A DNA stretch of 8,650 nt, from the NCBI GenBank assembly GCA_024684155.1, contig JAIKXK010000405.1, forward strand, positions 1-8,650, written 5' to 3'. Below the pieces are notes generated by a model that saw nothing but the letters and a program-made list of their open reading frames with translations, was not told where the DNA came from and ran no database searches. Shown here piece by piece: positions 1-5,867 of the stretch. Each line of letters opens with the position of its first letter. Position 1 is the stretch's first letter. The stretch comes from Lachnospiraceae bacterium (GTDB taxonomy: Bacteria; Bacillota; Clostridia; Lachnospirales; Lachnospiraceae). The translations under genes and the position numbers were made by a program.

Positions 1-30
1 AAAAAATGTATAAGGAAGGTGACAATTGAA

Positions 31-59
31 TTGACATTAGCTTATTGAGGGTGTAAATT
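31..59 (+). promoter_or_regulatory. Probable sigma-A promoter of metK
   Basis: A perfect -35 hexamer TTGACA lies at 31-36, followed after 17 bp by TAAATT at 54-59, which matches 4 of 6 bases of the -10 consensus. Transcription would start near 66, so the S-box aptamer that begins near 98 is fully inside the transcript and the untranslated leader is about 220 nt. The position suits a riboswitch-controlled gene; the -10 element is the weak part of the call. Confidence 0.6.
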
Positions 60-97
60 ACCTATGACGTATGTCTGAGAATAAAATTCCATATAGC

Positions 98-206
98 AGT
101 TCTCTTATTCAGAGTGGTGGAGGTACATAGGACCGATGAAACCACGGCAACCCCATTTGATTGGAAGGTGCCCTCCCTGAGCGAGTAATCGAACAATAAG
201 GGGATT
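98..206 (+). promoter_or_regulatory. SAM-I (S-box) riboswitch aptamer
   Basis: The leader carries the conserved S-box core: GGTGGAGG near 116-123, GACCGATGAAACCACGGCAA at 131-150 (kink-turn GATGA and joining GGCAACC), AAGGTGCC at 165-172, and GAGCGA at 179-184. Helix P1 closes it: CTTATT at 104-109 pairs exactly with AATAAG at 195-200, and the helix can extend with G-U pairs to 98/206. S-box RNAs bind S-adenosylmethionine and switch off methionine and SAM genes. Here the aptamer sits directly before metK, which makes the ligand, so it would act as end-product feedback. Confidence 0.96.
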
Positions 207-227
207 TGATGTCTTAGACTTGAATCC
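202..227 (+). promoter_or_regulatory. Predicted antiterminator of the metK S-box
   Basis: GGATT at 202-206 can pair with AATCC at 223-227, with a small GTC/GAC stem (211-213, 217-219) inside. The first segment is the 3' edge of extended P1 and the second is the 5' half of the terminator stem. This fold therefore cannot coexist with SAM-closed P1 or with the terminator, as expected for the ligand-free ON state. It is predicted by eye from base pairing; the exact pairs are uncertain. Confidence 0.6.
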
Positions 228-248
228 GCTTTGAAGCGGATTTTTTTA
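223..248 (+). terminator. Riboswitch-controlled intrinsic terminator
   Basis: AATCCGCT (223-230) pairs perfectly with AGCGGATT (235-242) around a TTGA loop, and a run of seven T follows from 241. This is a Rho-independent terminator 39 bp before the metK start. It should form when SAM stabilises P1 and so stop transcription before the gene. Confidence 0.93.
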
Positions 249-286
249 TTTATATGCGAAATGGCCTTGGGCCGGAAAGGAACATT

Positions 287-1468
287 ATGGAAAAATTATT
301 ATTTACATCTGAATCAGTTACAGAAGGACATCCTGATAAGGTTTGTGATGCTGTATCTGATGCTATCTTAGATGCATGTATGGAACAGGATCCTATGAGT
401 CGTGTTGCTTGTGAAACAGCAACTTGTACAGGATTCGTATTAGTAACAGGAGAATTAACAACAAAGGCAAACTTGGATATTCCTGCTATTGTTCGTGAAA
501 CTGTAAATGAAATTGGTTACAACGATGCAAAGACAGGATTTGACGGTAACACATGTGCTGTTATGGTTGCACTTGATCAGCAGTCAGCTGATATTGCTAT
601 GGGCGTTGATAAAGCTTTAGAAGCAAAAGAAGGATCTTTAGTAGATGATCTTGATACTGGTGCTGGAGATCAGGGTATGATGTTTGGTTATGCTACAAAC
701 GAAACAGATTCTTATATGCCATATCCGATTGATTTAGCACACAAGCTTTCATTAAAATTAACAGAAGTTCGTAAGAATGGTACATTAAAGTATCTTCGTC
801 CTGATGGAAAGACTCAGGTTTCTGTAGAATATGATGAAAATGAAAAGCCTAAGAGATTAGAGGCAGTTGTTTTATCTACACAGCATGATGAAGATGTAAC
901 TCAGGAACAGATTCATAAAGATATTAAGAAGTATGTATTCGATGAAGTACTTCCTAAGGAACTTATTGACGATAAGACACGTTTCTATATTAATCCTACA
1001 GGACGTTTCGTTATCGGTGGACCTCATGGTGATGCTGGTCTTACAGGACGTAAAATTATTGTTGATACCTACGGCGGAATGGCTCGTCACGGCGGCGGAG
1101 CTTTCTCTGGAAAGGATTGTACAAAGGTTGACCGTTCTGCAGCTTATGCAGCTCGTTATGTTGCAAAGAACATTGTTGCTGCTGGTTTGGCTGAAAAGTG
1201 TGAAATCCAGTTATCTTACGCTATTGGTGTAGCAGAACCTACTTCTGTAAACGTTGACACCTTTGGAACAGGTAAGTTAGATAGTGAAAAGTTAGTAGAA
1301 ATCGTTCGTGAAAACTTTGATCTTCGTCCAGCTGGAATTATCAAGATGTTAGATTTGCGTCGTCCTATCTACAAGCAGACAGCTGCTTATGGACACTTTG
1401 GAAGAAATGATTTAAATCTTCCTTGGGAAGCTCTTGATAAGGTAGATGCATTAAAAAAGTATCTTTAA
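287..1468 (+). CDS. metK: S-adenosylmethionine synthetase (methionine adenosyltransferase)
   Basis: This cytosolic enzyme makes S-adenosylmethionine from methionine and ATP, releasing phosphate and pyrophosphate. The 393-residue protein has the usual family length and the signature motifs: GHPDK at 14-18 (N-terminal ATP/metal site), GAGDQGMMFGYA at 125-136, and the glycine-rich GGGAFSGKD at 269-277. The reading frame is open from 254, but the start at 287 is preferred: MEKLLFTSESVTEGHPDK is the normal MetK N-terminus, and AAAGGA at 276-281 gives a ribosome site 5 nt before it, while the 11 extra codons upstream look like leader. It stands alone between a riboswitch terminator and a strong intrinsic terminator, so it is monocistronic and should be induced when SAM is scarce. 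The protein looks complete. Confidence 0.98.
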   Translation: MEKLLFTSESVTEGHPDKVCDAVSDAILDACMEQDPMSRVACETATCTGFVLVTGELTTKANLDIPAIVRETVNEIGYNDAKTGFDGNTCAVMVALDQQSADIAMGVDKALEAKEGSLVDDLDTGAGDQGMMFGYATNETDSYMPYPIDLAHKLSLKLTEVRKNGTLKYLRPDGKTQVSVEYDENEKPKRLEAVVLSTQHDEDVTQEQIHKDIKKYVFDEVLPKELIDDKTRFYINPTGRFVIGGPHGDAGLTGRKIIVDTYGGMARHGGGAFSGKDCTKVDRSAAYAARYVAKNIVAAGLAEKCEIQLSYAIGVAEPTSVNVDTFGTGKLDSEKLVEIVRENFDLRPAGIIKMLDLRRPIYKQTAAYGHFGRNDLNLPWEALDKVDALKKYL

Positions 1469-1482
1469 GAGATAAGCATAAA

Positions 1483-1491
1483 TGATATAAT
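1483..1491 (+). promoter_or_regulatory. Candidate extended -10 promoter for the kinase operon
   Basis: TGATATAAT is a consensus extended -10 (TGn plus TATAAT at 1486-1491), 15 bp after the metK stop. No convincing -35 exists (CTTTAA at 1463-1468 with 17-bp spacing). It predicts initiation near 1498, inside the left arm of the metK terminator. It is the only promoter-like signal seen between metK and the sensor kinase gene. An AT-rich match by chance is possible. Confidence 0.4.
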
Positions 1492-1530
1492 AAAGGTCGT
1501 AGGGAGATTCTCCTTACGACCTTTTGTTTT
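1492..1530 (+). terminator. Intrinsic terminator of metK
   Basis: The arms at 1492-1506 and 1510-1524 form a 15-bp stem with one G-U pair and a 3-nt loop; the core is GGTCGTA pairing with TACGACC. The 3' side runs into TTTTGTTTT. It starts 24 bp after the metK stop and ends 17 bp before the next gene. Confidence 0.93.
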
Positions 1531-1547
1531 ACTATAGGTATTAGAAT

Positions 1548-2639
1548 ATGAAACTACGAGATCGATTAATAATTTCATTTTTTATAATTTTATTTGTACC
1601 CCTGTTATTGTTTACGGGGGTTGCAGTGGTGGCAGTGCATTTTCAGGGTGAAGATATATTAAAATTTCTGACCATGGATTTAGGCGTGTCCGTAATGATT
1701 ATTTTATTTTTTACTGCCGTAATTCTGATTATGTGGATATACGGAAGTTTTGTGCAAAAGATTAATCATTTAAAAGAAGCTGCAGAAAATATTAAGGATG
1801 GAAATTTAGAATTTGATATTGATACAAGGGGAAATGATGAGTTTTCAGAAGTGGCAAAAGCCTTAGAAGCAACGAGAAGACGATTAAAGGAAAATGCAGT
1901 AGAAAAATTAGAAGCAGAAAATAATGAAAAACAATTAATCTCAAATATTGCTCACGATTTAAAAACGCCACTTACGGCAATTCAAGGATATGCGGAAGGG
2001 CTGTTAGATGGTGTGGCTTCAACGCCGGAAAAACAACGTTCTTATGTTAAGACCATTTGTAATAAAGCAGGGGAGATGAATACCCTATTAAATGAACTTA
2101 CGATTTATTCGAAAATTGACACCAATCGAATTCCTTATAACTTTGAAAAGTTAAATGTCTCCAGGTATTTCATGGTCTGTGTGGAAGAAATAGGAATGGA
2201 CTTGGAAAACCAAAATATTAAGCTTAACTATTTCAACCAGGTAGATGAAACTACAGAAATAATTGCAGATCCTGAGCAAATCAAAAGAGTGATTCATAAT
2301 ATTGTAGGAAACTCTGTGAAGTATATGGGTAAGAAATATGGTCTTATCCAACTGCGCATACTTGATGTAGGCGACTTTGTTCAGGTAGAGATTGAGGATG
2401 ATGGAAGGGGAATTGCAGTAAAAGATTTGCCTTACATCTTTGATCGGATGTATCGGGGAGATGCATCGAGAAATTCTTCCATTCGAGGAAGTGGAATAGG
2501 TCTTTCCATTGTACGAAAAATCGTAGAAGACCATGGTGGGAAAATATGGGCAACAAGTAAAGAAGGAGAAGGTACGGTAATGTACTTTGTACTTCGAAAG
2601 TATCAGGAGATGTCGAATGAACAAGATATTGATAATTGA
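1548..2639 (+). CDS. Two-component sensor histidine kinase, HAMP type
   Basis: This is a membrane sensor kinase of 363 residues. Two hydrophobic segments (about 8-30 and 46-68) are joined by only about 15 outward-facing residues, so there is no real extracellular sensor domain. A HAMP linker follows (about 66-118). The HisKA H-box SNIAHDLKTPLTAIQGY has His136 as the expected phosphorylated residue, and the ATPase domain has an N-box (HNIVGNSVKYM, 250-260), G1 (DDGRG, 284-288) and G2 (GSGIGLS, 314-320). All catalytic motifs look intact. The 23-bp overlap with the regulator gene makes it its partner. The short loop resembles intramembrane-sensing kinases that respond to envelope stress or antibiotics, but the signal is unknown. 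The ribosome site is weak (AGG at 1536-1538), and the order kinase-then-regulator is the less common one. Confidence 0.93.
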   Translation: MKLRDRLIISFFIILFVPLLLFTGVAVVAVHFQGEDILKFLTMDLGVSVMIILFFTAVILIMWIYGSFVQKINHLKEAAENIKDGNLEFDIDTRGNDEFSEVAKALEATRRRLKENAVEKLEAENNEKQLISNIAHDLKTPLTAIQGYAEGLLDGVASTPEKQRSYVKTICNKAGEMNTLLNELTIYSKIDTNRIPYNFEKLNVSRYFMVCVEEIGMDLENQNIKLNYFNQVDETTEIIADPEQIKRVIHNIVGNSVKYMGKKYGLIQLRILDVGDFVQVEIEDDGRGIAVKDLPYIFDRMYRGDASRNSSIRGSGIGLSIVRKIVEDHGGKIWATSKEGEGTVMYFVLRKYQEMSNEQDIDN

Positions 2640-3306
2640 GGATGAAGAGGCAATTGCTGAATTAGAAAAGGACTATTTAGAGTTAAGTGGATTTGATGTA
2701 GATTTAGAAATGGATGGAGAAAGTGGATTAGAAAAAGCACTTTCCAATGACTATGATTTGTATATTTTAGATGTTATGTTACCAGGCATTGACGGGTTTG
2801 AAATTTGTCAGGAGATTCGAAAAGAAAAAAATGCTCCTATTTTAATGGTATCTGCCAGAAAAGAAGATATCGATAAAATCAGAGGCCTTGGCTTAGGGGC
2901 AGACGACTATATTACAAAACCTTTTTCGCCAGGTGAATTGGTGGCCAGGGTAAAAGCGCACTTGTCTAGATATGACCGTATTGTGGAGTCTTTAATGCCG
3001 GATAATACGATTATTAAAATTCGTGGTCTAAAGATTGATACAACTTCCAAGGAAGTTTGGGTCAATGGTGAGGCAAAGAGCCTTACAGCCAGAGAGTATG
3101 ATTTATTAGAGTTTTTTATGAAGCATCCGAATCAGGTATATTCAAAGGAAGATATTTTTAGAGAACTTTGGAACATGGATGCTATTGGTGATATTGCCAC
3201 TGTTACTGTTCACGTTAAAAAATTACGTGAGAAAATTGAAGTAGATCCTTCAAAACCTCAATACGTAGAAACTGTTTGGGGTATGGGATATAGATTTAAG
3301 GTATAA
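2617..3306 (+). CDS. OmpR-family response regulator
   Basis: This 229-residue cytosolic transcription factor should be phosphorylated by the kinase encoded just upstream. The receiver domain (1-118) has acidic residues Glu8 and Asp9, phospho-acceptor Asp52 in LYILDVMLPGIDG, Ser79, and Lys101 in the KPF motif. A winged-helix DNA-binding domain (about 130-229) contains LTAREYDLLEFF, the recognition region TVTVHVKKLREKIE, and the terminal GYRF wing typical of the family. The frame is open from 2587, but the start at 2617 is chosen because AGGAGA at 2605-2610 lies 6 nt before it and MNKILIIEDE is the standard receiver N-terminus. It overlaps the kinase gene by 23 bp in another frame, which suggests translational coupling. 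Its target genes cannot be told from the window; VanR/PhoB-like regulators are the nearest general class. Confidence 0.94.
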   Translation: MNKILIIEDEEAIAELEKDYLELSGFDVDLEMDGESGLEKALSNDYDLYILDVMLPGIDGFEICQEIRKEKNAPILMVSARKEDIDKIRGLGLGADDYITKPFSPGELVARVKAHLSRYDRIVESLMPDNTIIKIRGLKIDTTSKEVWVNGEAKSLTAREYDLLEFFMKHPNQVYSKEDIFRELWNMDAIGDIATVTVHVKKLREKIEVDPSKPQYVETVWGMGYRFKV

Positions 3307-3325
3307 GCATAAGGGGGAGACAGCT

Positions 3326-3985
3326 ATGGAACAATGGGAAATACTAGAAGAAGACGATGATATTATGGTTTGCTACAAGCCGGCAGGTATAGCAACTCAA
3401 AATGCAAAATCAACGGAACCGGATATGGTAAGTATCCTAAAAAATTACCGAAAGGAAAAAGGAGAAGATACATATATTGGTGTCATTCAACGATTAGACC
3501 AGCCGGTAGAGGGAGTTCTTTGCTTCGGAAAAACAAAAGAGGCAACTGACAATCTTACGAAACAGCTTCGGGATCACAAGATTACAAAAAAATATTATGC
3601 CATTATTACAAGGGGAAATATGCCTCACGAAGGTGTGCTTCAGGATTATCTTGTAAAAGATGGAAGAAAAGGAAGAGCTATGGTGGTGTCAGCAGATGAT
3701 CCAAGGGCGAAAAAGGCAAAGATGTCTTATCGTGTAATCAATGAGGTGGACGATATGCGTCTTTTGGATATTACCTTAGAAACCGGACGATTCCATCAGA
3801 TTCGAGCACAGCTTGCCAGCCGAACAGCCCCAATTTACGGAGATGTTAAGTATGGTGGAGTTGGAACAAACCGACCACTTTGCCTTTGCGCGTATCAAAG
3901 TAGATTCCTTCATCCAAAAACAGGAAGACCAATGGAGTTTACTATTAATCCTAAAGGCAAAGATTTCGAGGATTTGTTACCTTGA
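3326..3985 (+). CDS. RluA-family pseudouridine synthase, short form without S4 domain
   Basis: Enzymes of this family isomerise specific uridines in rRNA or tRNA to pseudouridine. The 219-residue protein opens with the usual WEILEEDDDIMVCYKPAGI segment (4-22) and has the catalytic RLD motif with Asp58. It also has the KKYYAII strand (88-94) and the late motif GRFHQIRAQLA (154-164). There is no N-terminal S4 RNA-binding domain, so it matches RluA-sized members rather than the roughly 300-residue RluD type. The catalytic loop reads QRLDQPVEG where many relatives have HRLDxxTSG; the catalytic Arg and Asp are kept. It starts 19 bp after the regulator stop behind a strong GGGGGAG site (3313-3319), so it is probably the last gene of the kinase-regulator operon. 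Its target uridine cannot be predicted. Confidence 0.9.
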   Translation: MEQWEILEEDDDIMVCYKPAGIATQNAKSTEPDMVSILKNYRKEKGEDTYIGVIQRLDQPVEGVLCFGKTKEATDNLTKQLRDHKITKKYYAIITRGNMPHEGVLQDYLVKDGRKGRAMVVSADDPRAKKAKMSYRVINEVDDMRLLDITLETGRFHQIRAQLASRTAPIYGDVKYGGVGTNRPLCLCAYQSRFLHPKTGRPMEFTINPKGKDFEDLLP

Positions 3986-4010
3986 CAGAGCAGACTTCCT
4001 TCACTAAAAT
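3982..4010 (+). promoter_or_regulatory. Sigma-A promoter of proS
   Basis: TTGACA at 3982-3987 and TAAAAT at 4005-4010 are separated by 17 bp, matching 11 of 12 consensus bases. The -35 box overlaps the TGA stop codon of the pseudouridine synthase gene. Initiation near 4017 gives a leader of only about 30 nt, which leaves no room for a T-box. A 5-bp inverted repeat, CACTA (4002-4006) and TAGTG (4012-4016), brackets the -10 box. Confidence 0.82.
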
Positions 4011-4046
4011 ATAGTGGATTAAATTGATAGTTAGGAGATTTTTAGC

Positions 4047-5486
4047 ATGGCAAATGAGAAAAAACTGGTAGAAGAAATTACTTCTATGGAAGCTGATTTT
4101 ACCCAGTGGTATACGGATGTTGTAAAAAAAGCAGAGTTAATGGAGTATTCTACCATTAAGGGTTTTATGATTTTAAAGCCCAATGGATACGCTTTATGGG
4201 AAAACATTCAAAAGGAATTAGATTCGAGATTTAAAGATAATGACGTAGAAAACGTTTATATGCCCATGCTAATCCCCGAATCATTATTACAGAAGGAAAA
4301 GGATCATGTAGAAGGATTTGCACCAGAAGTTGCCTGGGTTACCCATGGTGGTTTAAATGAACTTCAGGAAAGACTGTGTATTCGTCCTACTTCAGAAACT
4401 TTATTCTGTGATTTATATAAGAATATTGTTCATTCTCACAGAGATTTACCTAAGATTTATAATCAGTGGTGTTCTGTTGTACGTTGGGAAAAGACCACTC
4501 GTCCTTTCCTTCGTTCCTCTGAGTTTTTATGGCAGGAAGGACATACAGCTCACGCAACAGCAGAGGAAGCTCAGGAAGAAACCATTCGCATGTTGAATGT
4601 ATATTCTGATTTTTGTGAGAATGTATTGGCAATCCCAGTTGTTAAGGGACAGAAAACGGAAAAAGAAAAATTCGCTGGAGCAGAGGCTACCTATACCATT
4701 GAAGCGTTGATGCATGATGGTAAGGCATTGCAGTCGGGAACATCTCATAACTTTGGTGATGGATTTGCAAAGGCATTTGGAATTCAGTATACCGATAAGG
4801 ATAATAAATTACAGTACGTTCACCAGACTTCCTGGGGGGTATCTACAAGATTAATTGGTGCTATTATCATGGTACATGGTGATGATTCTGGACTTGTACT
4901 TCCACCTAAGGTTGCACCAGTTCAGACAGTGATTATTCCTATTCAGCAGAAGAAGGAAGGCATCTTAGAAGGGGCAGAGGGAATCCGTAGTGCTTTAAAG
5001 GCAGCAGGCCTTCGTGTGAAGTTGGATGACAGAGATAAATCTCCAGGATGGAAATATTCAGAGGCAGAAATGCGTGGAGTACCTGTTCGTGTTGAGATTG
5101 GACCTAGAGATCTTGCAGAAGGTAAGTGCGTACTTGTACGACGTGATACCAGAGAAAAGATGGTAGTTGAAATTGCCAATGTAGCAGAAGAGGTTACTAA
5201 GCTATTAGAAGTAATTCATGCGGATATGCTTGCTCGTGCAAAGGCTTATTTAGAAGCTCATATTTCAGATGCACATAATTATGATGAGTTTAAAGATGCA
5301 GTAGAAAATAAACCCGGATTCATCCGTGCTATGTGGTGTGGAGATGAAGAGTGTGAACTTAAGATTAAGGAAGACACTACTGCAACAAGCCGTTGTATGC
5401 CTTTTGAACAGGAAAAGATTTCTGATGTTTGTGTTTGCTGTGGAAAGCCAGCACATAAGCTTGTTTACTGGGGTAAGGCTTACTAA
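4047..5486 (+). CDS. proS: Prolyl-tRNA synthetase, archaeal/eukaryotic-like type
   Basis: This cytosolic class II aminoacyl-tRNA synthetase charges tRNA-Pro with proline. At 479 residues it matches the short archaeal/eukaryotic-like ProRS form rather than the roughly 570-residue bacterial form that carries an inserted editing domain. Visible landmarks are RPTSETLF (113-120), class II motif 2 in VVRWEKTTRPFLRSSEFLWQEGHTAH (144-169), and motif 3 around GVSTRLIGAIIMVHGDD (264-280). An anticodon-binding domain follows from about 290. The C-terminal domain has cysteines at 431, 436, 450, 462, 464 and 465, some probably zinc ligands, and the chain ends in tyrosine, a hallmark of this type. AGGAG at 4033-4037 lies 9 nt before the start. 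It appears monocistronic, with its own promoter and a large terminator hairpin behind. With no editing insertion, mischarged Ala-tRNA would need a separate trans-editing factor, not seen here. Confidence 0.97.
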   Translation: MANEKKLVEEITSMEADFTQWYTDVVKKAELMEYSTIKGFMILKPNGYALWENIQKELDSRFKDNDVENVYMPMLIPESLLQKEKDHVEGFAPEVAWVTHGGLNELQERLCIRPTSETLFCDLYKNIVHSHRDLPKIYNQWCSVVRWEKTTRPFLRSSEFLWQEGHTAHATAEEAQEETIRMLNVYSDFCENVLAIPVVKGQKTEKEKFAGAEATYTIEALMHDGKALQSGTSHNFGDGFAKAFGIQYTDKDNKLQYVHQTSWGVSTRLIGAIIMVHGDDSGLVLPPKVAPVQTVIIPIQQKKEGILEGAEGIRSALKAAGLRVKLDDRDKSPGWKYSEAEMRGVPVRVEIGPRDLAEGKCVLVRRDTREKMVVEIANVAEEVTKLLEVIHADMLARAKAYLEAHISDAHNYDEFKDAVENKPGFIRAMWCGDEECELKIKEDTTATSRCMPFEQEKISDVCVCCGKPAHKLVYWGKAY

Positions 5487-5530
5487 TATTATAAGAATTT
5501 AGAAAACGCAAGGACGTTAAGTGTTATACG

Positions 5531-5665
5531 AAACACGCTCCTTATATTTCACCGAGGATACGCTCGCGCTCCTAGCCGAACGTAGCGGACACTAAGTTCG
5601 CATACGCTCACTAAGTGCCGACGTCCGTCTCAAGATCCTCTACGTGAAATATAAGGAGCGTGTTT
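5531..5665. repeat. 135-bp GC-rich hairpin element with 22-bp perfect terminal inverted repeats
   Basis: The arms 5531-5552 and 5644-5665 are exact reverse complements (outer part AAACACGCTCC / GGAGCGTGTTT). After a small internal loop, a second stem GAGGAT (5554-5559) pairs with ATCCTC (5635-5640). The enclosed segment 5553-5643 has 52 G+C in 91 bases by my count, clearly richer than its AT-rich surroundings. It contains short direct repeats (ATACGCTC at 5558 and 5602; CACTAAGT at 5590 and 5609) and secondary stems such as CGAAC (5577-5581) with GTTCG (5596-5600). It has no useful ORF. The form suggests a dispersed non-autonomous palindromic element rather than a simple terminator, but copy number in the genome cannot be seen from here. 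Confidence 0.8.
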
Positions 5666-5667
5666 TT
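5531..5667 (+). terminator. Likely transcription terminator of proS formed by the hairpin element
   Basis: On the + strand the 22-bp stem is followed directly by a run of five T (5663-5667), then ATTATT, as in an intrinsic terminator. The complementary strand has no T-run beyond the other arm, so termination would favour proS transcripts. The loop of roughly 90 nt is far longer than usual, which would slow folding. No other terminator is visible after proS. Confidence 0.6.
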
Positions 5668-5736
5668 ATTATCAAAAACGACTTCCCTAATCATAATGTG
5701 TAGTGAAACAGAAAAAGTAGAGTTCTTTTACGTTAT

Positions 5737-5762
5737 ATAAGAAATATAATTATATATCTTAT
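5737..5762. repeat. AT-rich imperfect palindrome
   Basis: A 26-bp dyad is centred on ATATAATTATAT (5744-5755), flanked by an A/A mismatch and then AAGA/TCTT arms and two more pairs. It lies about 60 bp upstream of the presumed cca -10 box. It could be an operator, or chance structure in AT-rich DNA. Confidence 0.4.
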
Positions 5763-5765
5763 CCA

Positions 5766-5791
5766 CCGTCTCAGGATCCTCTACATGAAAT
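5766..5791 (+). repeat. Diverged 26-bp copy of the 3' part of the hairpin element
   Basis: Positions 5766-5791 match 5625-5650 at 24 of 26 bases; the two differences are A/G at 5633 versus 5774 and G/A at 5644 versus 5785. Similarity stops abruptly on both sides. It covers the GTCTCA..GATCCTC segment plus the first bases of the right arm, so it looks like a fragment of a second element copy or a partial duplication. Confidence 0.75.
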
Positions 5792-5819
5792 CCGTGGTGC
5801 CAATTGGTGGGGAATAGGG

Positions 5820-5825
5820 TATAAT
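5820..5825 (+). promoter_or_regulatory. Candidate -10 box of the cca promoter
   Basis: TATAAT at 5820-5825 is a perfect -10 hexamer 42 bp before the cca start codon. The region 17-18 bp upstream (GTGCCA) does not resemble a -35 box and no TGn extension precedes it. A second possible box, TATAAA at 5844-5849, is preceded by TG. The promoter probably lies here because the proS terminator precedes it, but the exact element is uncertain. Confidence 0.45.
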
Positions 5826-5867
5826 CTACATATTAGATTAGTGTATAAAAAATGGTAGGAGTAATAG

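Larger units (their letters stand above)
5487..5867. other. 381-bp intergenic region between proS and cca
   Basis: No protein-coding gene is supported here. The region holds the 135-bp hairpin element (5531-5665), a 26-bp diverged copy of its 3' part (5766-5791), an AT-rich imperfect palindrome (5737-5762), a palindrome CCAATTGG (5800-5807), and the presumed cca promoter near 5820. The stretches 5487-5530 and 5668-5736 show nothing recognisable. Confidence 0.8.

Noticed and set aside
6..29. Seven-codon frame starting ATGTATAAG at the left edge as a leader peptide
   Set aside because: It lies upstream of the predicted metK transcript start, and no ribosome site or regulatory logic supports it.
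254..286. Upstream ATG at 254 as the metK start
   Set aside because: It would add 11 residues absent from the usual MetK N-terminus, follows the riboswitch T-run by only a few bases, and has no ribosome site; 287 has AAAGGA at proper spacing.
872..1232. ORFs on the - strand (872-1090) and in another + frame (933-1232) inside metK
   Set aside because: Both lie wholly within metK, show no family resemblance or ribosome site, and are shadows of its codon pattern.
2151..2624. 157-codon ORF on the - strand inside the sensor kinase gene
   Set aside because: It is antisense to the conserved kinase ATPase domain, its translation resembles no family, and no promoter or ribosome site serves it.
4017..4046. 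Possible T-box leader before proS
   Set aside because: The untranslated leader is only about 30 nt from the predicted start, with no T-box core or specifier stem.
5531..5791. CRISPR array or insertion sequence in the proS-cca spacer
   Set aside because: There are no regularly spaced direct repeats with unique spacers, no transposase reading frame, and no clear target-site duplication; the structure is a single hairpin plus one fragment.
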